DNA from: Trichobilharzia szidati
Taxonomy: Eukaryota > Platyhelminthes > Trematoda > Strigeidida > Schistosomatidae
Assembly (NCBI GenBank): GCA_944472155.2
Contig: OX235271.1
Location: 28,404,977-28,468,976, forward strand
Reading direction: 5' to 3'
Length of the DNA: 64,000 nt
The notes beneath the pieces were generated by a model. That model was given only the letters and a program-made list of their open reading frames with translations, ran no database searches and was not told the DNA's origin. Positions 1-11,108 of this stretch are shown piece after piece (the first letter of the stretch is position 1; each line of letters begins with the position of its first letter). The position numbers and the translations under genes are program-made.

Positions 1-2437
1 AATAATAATAAATACTAATAAAAGTGAGTTTGTTTCAAACGGTATTGTCGATTCAGTTTGGAAACTTTAGCATGTTATGGATAACTGGGTCTAATGTTCT
101 GTTGATATGGTATAGTGAGGTGAAATACAAAGTTAGCAGTCATAATACAGCTTAAAATTATGTCCACACTTATGAAAAATAATACAAACAAAACGAAAAT
201 ATTGAGAGGATTATAAATATAAGAAGTACAATAACAATAAAGTATGATGCTGTAAGGTTGAGGGAAATGGTCTATTTGGTGGTGCTAAGAAGGTTAGTTA
301 GTTCATTTCTGACACTATCTTCATCACATAGAGTACGTGCTAAATATGATATAGTGGAATTTTTATACTTAGATGTACGTGCATAAAGTCTTCTGAAAAG
401 ACTTCTTGTTTTACCTGAGGAGACACAAGGTTGGAGCTGCTGGTAGAGTGGGTGCTCAGAGTCTGACAAAATTCCTCTAGCGAATCTGTTGCATGACATC
501 AAATGCCTATCGGTGACAATGCCAACGATATGGCCCAATGGGATACCACTCGTCCTACTGACAGTGTTCAGAGTTCTACGAAGTATGACATAGTACTTTT
601 TTAGCAATCCAGGAAAGAATAATGGTGAACAGTAAAGAAGAGTAGGTAAAATACACAAGTTGACAAACTGTAAGAGGAGTGGTTGGGTTATGCCTGATTG
701 CCTCAACTTCTTAATGTAAAAGGTCAGACGAAATATTCTTTGAGAAATCGTTAAGACATGAGAAGACCAAGATAGGTCAGAAGAGAGAACTAATCCAAGA
801 TACTTAACTTCAGACTTGCTTTCTATATCAGTATCTTCGATTTTGCAAGGGTCATAGGAATCAACGGCTTCATTTAACTTTCGTTTACAACGGAAACTGA
901 AATTAACAGTCTGACATTTGGAAGGATTAAGTTTAAGGCCGTTAGACGAAGACCATTTGCTAATTTCTGATAGAAAATTGTTAATCTTAATACAGTCAAG
1001 CTGAGAGTTAACAGACATTGAGATAGTTAGATCATCGGCATACTTAACAAAGTTCATTTCATCGGAGTGAGGCAAGTCATGCAAGAAGAAAGAAAACAGA
1101 AAAGGAGAAAGGACAGCGCCTTGAGGGACACCAGCCTCAGTAAGCAATGAAGTGGACGACTTTCCCTGACATACAGTGTATTGCTTTCTTTCTGAGAAAT
1201 AAGAATGGAGCCATTTGACTACCCAACAGTCAGTTTCAGTTTCAGCAAGCTTGTTTAGTAAAATGTCCCTAGGTACTGAGTTGAAAGCAGATGTGTAATC
1301 TAGAAAGGTGCAGCGAACAAATTTAGCCCCCTTGTCTAAGCTGGAGACAATGTTATGATACAGGACTGCAGCTGCGTCCAAAGTACTTCTACTATGTTTG
1401 TAGGCGAATTGTTTGGGATCATTAAAGGCTTTAAGTGAAGGCTGAAGATTAAGTAAGAGCAACTTTTCCATAGCTTTTAGAAAAGGGGAAGTAATAGCAA
1501 TGGGTCTGAATTTAAAACTTGTCGCAGTAGACGACTTAGGAATAGGTACAATTTTAATGTCCTTCCAAGCGGCTGGCACGACATTTTTAGAAAAAGAATC
1601 ATTAAATATGTGCATGACAGGATAACACAGGATATCTGCACAATTTTTAAAAATAACACTAGGCAAACCATCTGGACCCAGGCTACAAGAAGGGTTCATA
1701 GACTGGAGACATTTTAGAACGTCATTTGTAGTAAATACAGGGAAGCAGGTTTCATTAATACTTGTAACATTAGAAAGTTTGGCATTCGTGGGAGAATGTA
1801 TGAAGGACTTGTTTAGTTTGGAAACATCAAGGGGAAAAGGAAAACTGTTCATCTGCTTACCACCAGTAATTTCTTTGAAAAGTTTCCATATGTTAGACGC
1901 ATTTTTACAGGACATGAACTTTTGGTTGTAAATTGAATTCAGTCTGTGCATTTCGGACTTTATTAGGATGTTAATTCTTTTCACACCACCATTATCCTTC
2001 ATTTTATATAATTTTTCTTTCTGTCTGCGAAGCTTTTTAAGTTGAGGAGAGGAGAAACGGTCAAATCTGATGAAGAGCGTTTCTCTGGGACAACAGGTGT
2101 CAAGACAAAATTTGAGATAACTTGTAATATTAGAAATTGTGTCATCAAGAGAGTCTTCTTTAAACAGGTCCCACCTTGTATCTTTGAGCATGCTTCTGAG
2201 GTTCTCAACATTCCCCATAGACTAACATCCATGTACAGTTTTCTTGGAAAGGTGTGAAAAAGTTCTCTTGTGTAATTTTCCATAAATTTTAGGTAAAACC
2301 CGTACAATACAATGATCTGAGTTAAACAGTGGAGCTCTTTTACGAGCTTCGTATATTCCGGAGTCATTGATAAATACAAGATCAAGGGAATTATCCAGTC
2401 TGGTGGGAAAGTTAACAACATTTTCATGACCTATCAC
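1..2437 (-). mobile_element. CR1-like non-LTR retrotransposon, 5'-truncated
   Basis: A minus-strand LINE copy. It begins at 2437 inside the C-terminal part of an apurinic-type endonuclease domain, continues through a full reverse transcriptase, and ends in an AT-rich 3' UTR running to or past the left edge, where an (AAT)n-like tract sits at 1-22. The abrupt start at 2437, abutting an unrelated plus-strand RTE-B fragment, is the 5' truncation expected of target-primed integration. Two shorter relatives lie at 47991-48838 and 52882-53310. The protein type resembles the CR1/Perere lineage of schistosomes; family name is inferred. Confidence 0.85.
272..2437 (-). pseudogene. Endonuclease-reverse transcriptase ORF of CR1-like LINE, with one in-frame stop
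   Basis: Encodes the replication enzyme of a non-LTR retrotransposon. The first 71 codons (2437-2225) carry the end of the endonuclease domain, including LDLVFINDSG and the catalytic-type SDH in FNSDHCIV. A TAG at 2224-2222 interrupts the frame; reading then resumes in the same frame as a 648-codon ORF (2218-272). In that ORF the reverse transcriptase motifs are LDYTSAF (about residue 306), GVPQGAVLSPFLF (about 363) and the YADD active-site box (about 394), followed by the thumb and a Cys-poor C terminus. Apart from the one stop the frame is open over about 2.1 kb, so this is a fairly young copy. The N-terminal endonuclease and any ORF1 are missing. Confidence 0.88.
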
Positions 2438-2439
2438 TG

Positions 2440-2800
2440 TGAGACGTGGTCATTGACAGTAGAAGACATGAAAAGACTAGCTATCTTTGATCAGAGGTGC
2501 CTGCGTTCTATCTCCTATGTTTGGTGGTATAATAGGGCGAGTAATATTTAGTTTAGGTGTCGAGTGTTAGGTAAGGAGGGAAAGTCAATCGACAAGGTTG
2601 TGAAGGAGAGTCGACTGAGATGGCTACGACATATGGGTTACGCGTCCCAAGCAATCATCAAAACGTGATATCAATCTATGAAATTTTCTGCTACTCATTT
2701 AAACTGCATAAGTAGGTGCAAACTGTCCGGTTTGGGTTGTTGAGATGCTAAGAACTACAGGGATTGAGACTTTGTTGATGATAAGGATGAAAACTGTTCG
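2440..2800 (+). mobile_element. RTE-B LINE 3' fragment
   Basis: Plus-strand translation gives degraded C-terminal RTE sequence: TVEDMKRLAIFDQRCLRSIS, then VLGKEGKSIDKVV and SRLRWLRHM, matching the better copy at 50750-51100. Stops interrupt it. It is cut on the left by the CR1-like insertion. Confidence 0.75.
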
Positions 2801-2907
2801 CAAAGCTTCAGACGTACTCACTCTTTCTCATTTCCTAAATCCAGTTTAATCCTTGTTATTCTCACAGTAAACATTCTTCTTCCCTTTATCGTATTGCCTA
2901 ATTCCTT

Positions 2908-3947
2908 TGTGGTGAGAGCTGTCTACTAGCCAAATTGGTAGACAGTAATTGACGTCAATGTTTACGTTCTCAAGATTTGTCGTGAGAAAATATGAACAAA
3001 GACTGATTCAAAACCGACCACAGCAGACTTTGCGTAGGCGGATACAGTTAACATATAGATGATCTGACATTCAAGAAACAGTCACAAAGAGATGAAAGAT
3101 TAACTTTAAGTGAGAAACAACCAATCAGAAGACTGTTTGTTTTCTTAACTAATCTATAATAATGTACATGAAAATATCACTTCACAATGTCTCATCTCAT
3201 ACATTTTCTAATAACGTCTTCACTTGCTCATTATATTCCACTAAACCTAACAATTTATAGCTCTTTATGAATTTGATTCGACTTATTTTATTCCTATTCT
3301 CTATAGGGTACGGTTGTGCAGTAAACACAAAAAGGTATGAAATTAAAACAACCGGCTTGTGGATAATTGTATTAAACTAAAAGTGGACAACATGATAGTA
3401 AAACCTATAGGGTAGCATTATACATTGCAAAGGAACTTTGTCAGCCTAGGGATTATAGTCTCCCATTGTATTTCCTTTATGAATGCATATATTAATGATA
3501 CATTGCATTTACCTATTTCATTACACTTTAATGATTCACCTTAGCATCTTTACTTTTCTAAAACAGCTTACTATCCCTTGTAAACGTTGTACTTACCTCA
3601 ATATTGGTTGGTTATCGTATGCCTACAACTACGGGTTGAAAACGAAATGAAGTCGATTTTCCTGCGCAACCTGGAGGACTACTGTTTAATTCAATAATGA
3701 TACGACATGGGTCAGACAATGAGTGTATTTATATACACATCGAATATTTAGCTGTTGAAACATTATTAACTTGTAGACAATCTACCATTTGACATTATAT
3801 CATACTTGATCGTGCCTGTAAAAATGGCATGCATTTTCATGTAAATTTATGTTTATATGAAAATATAAAATTATTATTATTATATAAATATGCTTTGATT
3901 TCCTTAATAAACGATCTGTTGCTTGGCCCTTGTCTTCTGTGGTTACA
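2908..3947 (+). mobile_element. Solo LTR, family A, split by a ~690-bp insertion
   Basis: Left part 2908-3177 matches the intact LTR at 7414-7750 from its TGTGGTGAGAG start through AATGTACATGAAAATAT; the right part (about 3883-3947) matches its last ~65 bp, including the AATAAA signal and GGTTACA end. The outer flanks carry the 4-bp duplication CCTT (2904-2907 and 3948-3951). The intervening 3178-3866 block is unrelated. The ten-base string ATGAAAATAT occurs on both sides of that block (3168-3177, 3857-3866), as expected for a target-site duplication of the inner insertion. Confidence 0.8.
3178..3866. mobile_element. Unclassified insertion inside an LTR
   Basis: A ~690-bp AT-rich block that interrupts the family A LTR and is flanked by a 10-bp direct repeat. 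I recognise no coding motif, Pol III box or terminal inverted repeat in it. An AAAATTATTATTATTAT tract follows the right repeat. Called mobile only because the host LTR shows it was inserted. Confidence 0.5.
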
Positions 3948-4115
3948 CCTTTACCTTTATATGTGCTTTTATGGAGTATGGAAACTTGAACTACTGACGC
4001 ACTTTAGTGCCAAGTTTTATGCTGAAAATTCAGTCAGTCAACCCAACTAGACAAATTTACAGAATGACAAAACTGGACAAAAACAACAAATTAAAAGAGT
4101 AATAAAAAAACCAAC

Positions 4116-5034
4116 CTGTGAGTGATTTTCGTCCACCACGAATAGGCTTTGGAATATCTGACGTAGTGGTTGTTGTTGCTGTTGTCATAGTTGCGGCAAT
4201 GGATGGTCCAGGTAATTCTGTTACCGATGGTATCCGACTAACCGACAACTTTGTGTCTCCACCTCCTCCTCCTCCTGCTACTCCAACAACAGTTGGTATA
4301 GAGTCATTCGATCCACGCAAGGAAGGTGTGCGTTTACCACTAGCTGAAGTCACTGCTGAAGTAATACGTCCAGTGGAAGGATTTGAACGGGATGTTCCAC
4401 TTAATGAACGATTACTAGTAGTAGCAGTTGTTGTTGCTGTGCTTTTGGCGTAGATGCCATTCGATGTATTCTTCAAAATTAATTTACTATTGACATTAGC
4501 ATGTGTATTTGTAGAAGAGGTAGTTGTCGTTGTCAGCGATGGTGTTATCGTTGTACTTTTAGAATGATAACGATGATTTGTTAATAATTTATCTTGTTTA
4601 ACAAGTGCAGCGTAGACGGATTCAACAGACACTTGTTTTTGACTTTTTACTTTATTAGTATTACTATTATTATTATTATTATCATTAGAAGGATGATTTA
4701 TAGACTTTAAATTTGATATTGAACTAGCAGCAGATACTGTCCGACTTGTAGCCAATGAACAATTTTGTACTGAGGGCGGCTCTGTCATAGCTGTACGTTG
4801 GTGTTGATATTGTTTTGGTTGGTTATATTGTTGTTGACTTTGTTGTTTTACACGTCTAGTGGAGGTCTTATTGCTAGTATTATTATTATTAATAGTAGTA
4901 GTAGCATTATTCGTTTGACTACTTGTCTTATATGTACTGGCCACTGAAGTTACAGGATGGATAACACTCTTCTTATACTTATACGTTGTATTTGTACCGC
5001 TAGTGGTGTTGATATTACTCACAGGTGTTATTGG
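4116..5034 (-). CDS. APC: APC exon, basic Ser/Thr/Asn-rich C-terminal region
   Basis: Acceptor TTTTCAG before 5034 follows a T-rich tract; the exon opens in phase 0 with PITPVSNINTTSG, which joins cleanly to the phase-0 end of the exon 18732-18100. It encodes about 306 residues, mostly Thr, Asn, Ser and Gln runs with many Lys and Arg, as in the basic microtubule-binding region of APC. Near the end are two SxIP-like motifs, SRIP (about 4230) and SDIP (about 4155), the type that binds the EB1 family at microtubule plus ends. The proposed donor at 4115 (ACAG then GTTGGT) is weak. If it is not used, the frame reads on to a stop at 4057. No further exon could be recognised to the left. Confidence 0.8.
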
Positions 5035-5168
5035 CTGAAAAGAAAAAAAAAGAGATGTAAAGGAAATTATTGATCAAGTCTGATATAGTTTAAAACATAG
5101 TTATAATGGCTTTATTGTCAACAATATTTTAGATACAGTTTAGAATAGATCATAGCATACAGTAGTAT

Positions 5169-5522
5169 TGTGGTGAGAGCTGTCTGCAAGTCAAAATTGT
5201 AGACAACAATTTACGTCAATGTTTACGTCCTAAATCGGGGTCATGAGAAAAAACAAGACCAAAGCCTAACCTTGAAGAACTCAACAACCAATCACAACAG
5301 ACCTAGCGTGTGCAAATACGATTCGCAGATATATGGATAACCTTGTAAGCAACGGTCACAAGCAGTGCAGAATAACCTTCAACAAGAAAACAACCAATCA
5401 GAAGACGTTGCTTCTCTGCTAACAATAACGCTAATAATAATAATGTACATAAAAATCTATAAATATCTCCTGATTTTCTCAATAAACGATCTGTTGCTTG
5501 GCCGTTGTCTACTATCGTTACA
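5169..5522 (+). mobile_element. Solo LTR, family A
   Basis: Starts TGTGGTGAGAGCTGTCT and ends ATCGTTACA. It shares the internal landmarks of 7414-7750: the CAATTTACGTCAATGTTTACG block, the CAACCAATCAGAAGAC block and AATAAACGATCTGTTGC near the 3' end. Flanking tetramers GTAT and GCAT differ by one base. It lies 134 bp from the acceptor of the APC exon 5034-4116, in antisense orientation to the gene. Confidence 0.75.
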
Positions 5523-5559
5523 GCATAAAATTGTATCTAATGTTCTCTTCAATGCTTTC

Positions 5560-6250
5560 AAGCACCAACCACCATGAACGGAAGAAATTTGAAAGAAGGA
5601 AGTCACTTCTTTTATTTACCTCATCGTTTCAACTACATTTAGGCAGCACAGATTAGGATGTCAAAATGGTAGGCAAATTGAAACCTTCAATACTCTGAAA
5701 TCAATGTGGAAACCAACGGAACTCAGCATAAGGAACAAAATCTGATTCTTTATCCGTAATGTAAAGTCAGTCAGTGATTCTAAATGGTTCAGTAACTTGG
5801 TGCACGCATCGCCTAAAGCATTTCCAACAGGCGATTGCAGACCTCCATCGACAATTACCTTCTCTCTATGCTGAAGTTCAGATGGCTAGGAAGAATTAGA
5901 AACAGAAAAATCTGACAAAAACCAACAAACAACCTGTGGCTCAATATACATTTCCCAAGGAGATGGAGATGGATTGGGCACAAAGTGAAGAGATCGTCGC
6001 ACGGCATCACGCAACGGGCACTCGAGTGGAACCCAAATGGAAAACGATGATTCTGGTGTGTGTGTGTGTGCCTGAGGATGAAATGGAGGAGATCGTGTGA
6101 GGAGGAAATGAAAGCTCATGGGTGATTGTTGAAACACCTAAGAAGGACTGGAGAGAATGGGTTGGGATGGGGATTAGCTGCGGAAGCCCTATATTCCACT
6201 CGGAACCCAAGAATAGAAAGAGTCCAATCGATTAATGTTCCGCAGTAAGC
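5560..6250 (+). mobile_element. RTE-A LINE 3' fragment, degraded
   Basis: Contains in order the RTE-A landmarks: AACGGAAGAAATTTGAAAGA, the GGATGTCAAAATGG segment, the C-terminal stretch, ATGGAGATGGATTGGG, and a terminal segment ending near CCCTATATTCCACTCGGAACCC. Many frameshifts; the short ORFs here have no meaning. Confidence 0.7.
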
Positions 6251-6690
6251 CAGTAATTCCCCAATTAACACTTTTTTCTTCACATAAAATGTTATGTTCA
6301 GTTTCAATAATTAGTCACGAGAGAACAAAGTCTTTTGTAATTGCTTCCATTGACTGACTTCCGAAGGTATCAACTAACACGCTTGACTTCAATGTCATAA
6401 GAAAAATATTCATTAAAGGTTCACTTCTGCTGCAACCTAGAAACACACTTCTTTTGATTGTATCATGTGAACCACGACAAGACATGTTAAATTCCGACAA
6501 TGACAAACCACGGTTTTAAACGCATCTTAATCTACCCTGTACCAGAAATCGTCAAAGCATGGTGTTGGTGGGAAAGGTTGATTAGAAGTGTACTTTGACT
6601 GAGACTATGCGACACTAAAGTTACAGAAGTGTCTAGCAGATGTAGACGTGTCTCTTACTAGAAGGTATGTTAGGGGAAGAAATAGTACTC
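6251..6690. other. APC intron, nothing recognised
   Basis: Unique-looking AT-rich intron sequence between two LINE fragments. No Pol III boxes, terminal repeats or coding motifs seen. Confidence 0.5.
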
Positions 6691-6699
6691 TGTATAATT

Positions 6700-7160
6700 T
6701 ACAGGAAATCTGGTCAAGATGTCAAACAAATGGTTCCGGCGAAATTGGATGTTGAGAGTAGCAATTGAATTATTTGTTTTAATATCGCTGAGCAACAGTA
6801 AATGAAGTCTTTTACAGCTGGTTTGAGCCACGTAGGAGGGAGTAGACTGTTTGCTTGTTTTTTTAGGGGGGGGGGAGAACTCGAGATGATGTTAAGAACC
6901 AATGTCTTGAGACTATTGGTAATATGGCTTAAAATCGTTCTCAATGGCTGAGATGCATTCGCTCTTTCCGATAACCCAGATCCATTAAACCATCATGGTT
7001 TTTTATGTTACTGTTCTTTCTCCCTCACATTTCCACTCCTTATAGAGCTTTCGGATATGCCCCTTCTGTCTTTTTTCCACCTTTGTGTGGAACATGGAAT
7101 TTAGCAGCTTGAACTGGTACACTTCTGTGAAAAGTTCTATGTTGAAACTTAATCAATATC
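6700..7160 (+). mobile_element. RTE-B LINE 3' fragment
   Basis: Matches the 3' end of the copy at 50240-51400: the GGCTTAAAATCGTTCTCA block, the ATGCATTCGCTC block and the terminal AAAGTTCTATGTTGAAAC. A G10-11 homopolymer at about 6867-6877 interrupts it. Confidence 0.7.
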
Positions 7161-7413
7161 GCTAAGGCTTCCAAAAATGTTTTCCAATTTTGTATCGATT
7201 TCGCTGTTACCAGTGTTTAGTTTATGCGTTGTTCTTGTATGTTCTACTGATCAATTCTAATCCGTTTTACCGCCCCCCCCCTCCCCCTGTAAATTTACGC
7301 CTTTCTGTTGACTCATGTGTTTTGCCCGTAATAATCCCAGACAACTGACGATTTGAGGTTTTTAATTTACTATTAACTCCTGTTACTAATTAACACGGTA
7401 CTATATATTAGCT

Positions 7414-7750
7414 TGTGGTGAGAGCTGTCTACTAGCCAAATTGGTAGACAGTAATTGACGTCAATGTTTACGTTCTCAAGATTTGTCGTGAGAAAATATG
7501 AACAAAGACTGATTCAAAAACTGACCATAGCAGACTTTGCGTAGGCGGATACAGTTAACATATAGATGATCTGGCATTCAAGTAACAGTCACAAAGAGAT
7601 GAAAGATTAACTTTAAGTGAGAAACAACCAATCAGAAGACTGTGTTTGTTTTCTTAACTAATCTATAATAATGTACATGAAAATATATAAATATGCTTTG
7701 ATTTCCTTAATAAACGATCTGTTGCCTGACCCTTGTCTTCTGTTGTTACA
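7414..7750 (+). mobile_element. Solo LTR, family A (reference copy)
   Basis: A 337-bp element starting TGTGGTGAG and ending GTTGTTACA, so it has TG...CA termini. It is flanked by a perfect 4-bp duplication AGCT (7410-7413 and 7751-7754). AATAAA lies about 45 bp before the end, in the place of an LTR polyadenylation signal. No internal retroviral-type coding sequence is attached on either side, so it is a solo LTR. Two other copies in the window define the same ends. Confidence 0.82.
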
Positions 7751-7759
7751 AGCTGAATC

Positions 7760-8860
7760 TTCTGTTCCTCAATTATATTCCCCTTAACTGTTCAATTTAT
7801 AGAGTTCAGAGATTAATTTATCGTTTTCTTGCATGATTCCCCAATGGTCTCTTCAGCTCAACTCTATGTTGTACAAAAAAATGTGGAGTGAAAAATTCAC
7901 AAACCAAAAAGGAGGAGTTAAAATTCATGACTAACTGAATTCGAACCCAGAGGCTGAAGGGTGAAACATCCTCATCTCGTAAACTCAGTGTGTGTGTCTT
8001 GAGGGTTAGATATCCCTAGTAGGGTACCACTGTGTGCGTACCACTGAAGTGTCACAAATTAGGATGAAACAGCTGTCTTAAATACTCCTTACTTTTCGAA
8101 GACTCCTTCGTTAACAGCGCAGTTGCATTCTGTCCTGAGATTTTGAACCAGACAGTTCCATACAGAATCATCGAGTCTACAACAGACAAGTCAACCTATG
8201 AAATTTAACAACTCTGTGTTGTTTTCTCCATTCCGATTTTAAAAAAAAAGAGAGAATGCTTCAACAATCAAAACATCTAAATTGAAAGTGAGAATTTCAG
8301 TCAAATATATAAACATTAACACTGACGTTATCACATTTCTTATTGTATGTTTAAAGTATATGATTGATCGTATGACATTTCTCGTTTGTTTTGTTTTTTT
8401 AAATTTTTAAATGACATCCCATCATCATCTAAAGTAAAAAAAAAAGCGAAATCCCCTCACTTCACAGAACTTTTGTCATCATAGCTTGCCAGCCAACCAG
8501 ACAGACAGACAAAGATACAGCGTCATATGCACATACATACATAAAGACAAGTCAGTCGATAAAGTTTGCAGTATTGTATTGTCACGACAATAACAATTTT
8601 TGTTTACAGCATTTGTAGAGAGCGTAAAAGGCATCAACTTCTTCTGTTTATCGGTTAACTGACACCAGCATTCATTATTATTTTCGATTATTTATATTTC
8701 AAAAAAAAATAATAATAGTGATAAGCAGAATAAAGAAATGAGTCATTGATGTTGGTAGGAATGAATAATGAATGATATTTATAAAAGCTTGAAAATTTAA
8801 TCGATCAAGCTCTTTTCTTCTTAATGTGACTATGAGACATAGACATAGCCGTTGAAAGTG
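7760..8860. other. APC intron with a degraded hammerhead-SINE remnant
   Basis: Mostly unrecognised AT-rich sequence with A-runs. At about 8035-8120 the string GTACCACTGAAGTGTCACAA...GGATGAAACAGCTGTCTT resembles the 3' part of the hammerhead-type SINE seen intact at 54180-54420, and GAATTCGAACCC at about 7938 resembles a B-box, but the parts are not in the usual arrangement. Confidence 0.4.
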
Positions 8861-8869
8861 TAAGATATA

Positions 8870-9260
8870 TGCAGAGGCTACACAGGTCTGATCACAAATA
8901 GTGTTTGAGCTTTATCGCCCGTGTTAAGCGATATGATTGATATTGGTCACTAATACAAAGGCTAGGCGCATAGAGTGTTATTTAGGTAAGAGGAGTGAAG
9001 GCTAATCGGTGAAGTTGTGAAGCTACACACGTCGATTGAAACGGCTACAACACGCATTACGCTTCCCTAGCCATTGTCTTGCTCGACAAACAATACTGGC
9101 CAACATTGGATTTGCTTAGAAGAGTTACGGATGGTGAAATCAAAACTTGGCATCAGTTCATGAAATTCTGTGAACAGTTGTTTTAAGTCACATAATAATG
9201 TGTAGACTGTCTGACTGGAGTCTTTCAGGCGCTAACAACCAGCTGCTAAAGGCACAGATG
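8870..9260 (+). mobile_element. RTE-B LINE fragment, plus strand
   Basis: Degraded copy of the C-terminal coding region: GAAGTTGTGAAGCTACACACG, the GCATTACGCTTCCCTAGCCA block, the CAAAACTTGGCATCAGTTCA block and a terminal TGTAGACTGTCTGACTGG, each matching 50900-51120. Confidence 0.7.
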
Positions 9261-9339
9261 ACTTTTCAGATCTATTGAACCCACAAGCTTTCCCAGCTGA
9301 TTATTTTCTTCTCCCACTCATTTCAGCTCATTATACGAC

Positions 9340-10020
9340 GTGTGGAGCGAACTGGTGCGCAGGACACACGTCCTTTTTGATCTACAGCTAGCTGCATATC
9401 ACACGTCTACGCCAGAAATGATGAAAGTTGGAAAATTCCACACGAGCCTTTTGTATTTATTCCTCATATTTCCTCAGTAATTAGTCAATGTGTTGGGACT
9501 TATGCAACTTCTCAAATAAGTGAAGTGGTTAACATGCTCTGTCACTTCACTCTCTATCTTTAGGCTAGGAGCCGGTGTATTCCGGTCCCATAGCATTCAT
9601 TATCTTACATCTGACAAGAGCAATTCGCATGCCATACATTCGACGATTGCTGTTTAAGGTTTTTAAGAAAACTCCGCATTTCACCTAGCAGGACTACATC
9701 ATCTGTATATTCTAAACCACTCCGCAAGTCGCTGAAATCAGTTTAGGTCAATACCATTAGTACATCTGCGGCGAAATTAAAAAGAAATTGGAACATTGGG
9801 TATCCCTGACAGACACCACTAGTTGCCATAACTTTAGATGACAACTTCTCGTAAGCTCTTACACAGCTGAGTGAGTTTGAGTAGTGTCTTGATTAATGAG
9901 GTGTATTTTCTCGGCCAAACATATCCATAGTCCCTCTTGGTTAACAGAGTTGAATTCCGTCTTCAGGTTAAGAAATATGGCAATTGTTGGACGCTGGTTA
10001 GTATTTTAATTTACCTACCG
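9340..10020 (-). mobile_element. RTE-B reverse-transcriptase fragment, minus strand
   Basis: Minus-strand translation from about 10000 leftwards shows FLNLKTEFNSVNQEGLW, a degraded version of the RT palm motif FLDLKxAFDSVDR, then further palm sequence with stops. It faces the plus-strand fragment at 8870-9260, so two RTE-B pieces lie tail to tail here. Confidence 0.65.
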
Positions 10021-10029
10021 ATTTCATAC

Positions 10030-10630
10030 TCCTCCTCACAGTTACTACTGACGACACACGAAGTTTGAGCTTACCTATACTTAGAACAAAGGTTAATTGG
10101 CTTATAACTTTATCTATTTCGAGGAGTATTAACGTGTGAAATAATCTAGTTTTGACGTGCACAGGTAGTGAGAAAATAGAACAACAGACATATATGGCTT
10201 CGTCTAGGTGGTGGTGGATGTTTACACGAGGGTATTGGTAAGTTTCACACAAGTCTCATTATTACACAAAGTTAAAACAAAGGAAGCGAAATTCATTGGT
10301 GGACAGTGAAATACGCATGCAAAATAGGCTTAGATGTTCACTACAAGTTTTCAGAAAGACTGCATATTTCCAAGGCTTCCTCCTAGCTTGACTATAGTAT
10401 CTGTATACTGTGATGTAAGCAGACACTATCTAGACTCTGTGTGGCTACTGAAGAACTGAGTATCTTTAGAACATAACACGCAGAATGTTGACCAGTCTCA
10501 TCAAACATTATTCGCTCTTCCATACTTCAACAGATCTTTGACGAAAAATTATTTCATACCAGCTTGCCTCAGTTTAGATTCAACACAAACTTCTATACTT
10601 CAAGGAAGGTCAGAAATAGTAAAATATTTA
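10030..10630. other. APC intron, nothing recognised
   Basis: No motif seen in either strand beyond faint similarity to RTE-A 3' sequence at about 10490-10600. Short ORFs here are uninformative. Confidence 0.4.
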
Positions 10631-11108
10631 CATCTCATTCCTGAAATGAAGTGAACTTTCAACATAGAACTTTGAACAAAGACACCAAAGTTGAAGCTAA
10701 CACATTTCATTAAGGAGAAATGCGAAGAAATGAAGGGAGGGGATAATTACATGGAGAAACATGAGAAATTAATTGATCCAGTAGATTACAAGGAGTGAAT
10801 CCATCCTCACCGCTGGGAATGGTTATCAGCCATGTTACCAACAGTCTCAAGACATTGATGTTTTTTAGCGTCCTGAGTCTCCCAAACCAATAGTCAAAGA
10901 TTTTAATGGGTTGATGTCAGGTATTTGGTTTAACCACTCCTACTAACTCGATGTCAAATAACATTTCTGGAGGAGAAAAGCGACGGCTCAATATTGCATA
11001 ACATAGATCTTAGCAACCTCAGTCAATGTGACTTTAATAATCTCGCTGACTGGCTCCCCGTCCTTACTCCTACGCCTAACCTCAATATTACTTGACCATA
11101 TTATATAC

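Noticed and set aside
2042..2257. Plus-strand and extra minus-strand frames over the LINE 5' end
   Set aside because: Shadow frames of the endonuclease-RT ORF; the true frame is marked by SDH and YADD boxes.
3829..4050. Plus-strand frame of 73 codons
   Set aside because: It crosses the edge between the inner insertion and the LTR right end, so it has no common ancestry as a gene.
6867..6877. G-run as a possible regulatory or quadruplex element
   Set aside because: A single homopolymer run within a decayed LINE; no second, third or fourth G-tract nearby.
9998..10252. 84-codon minus-strand frame as a host gene
   Set aside because: It adjoins the RTE-B RT remnant, and no domain or splice evidence supports it.
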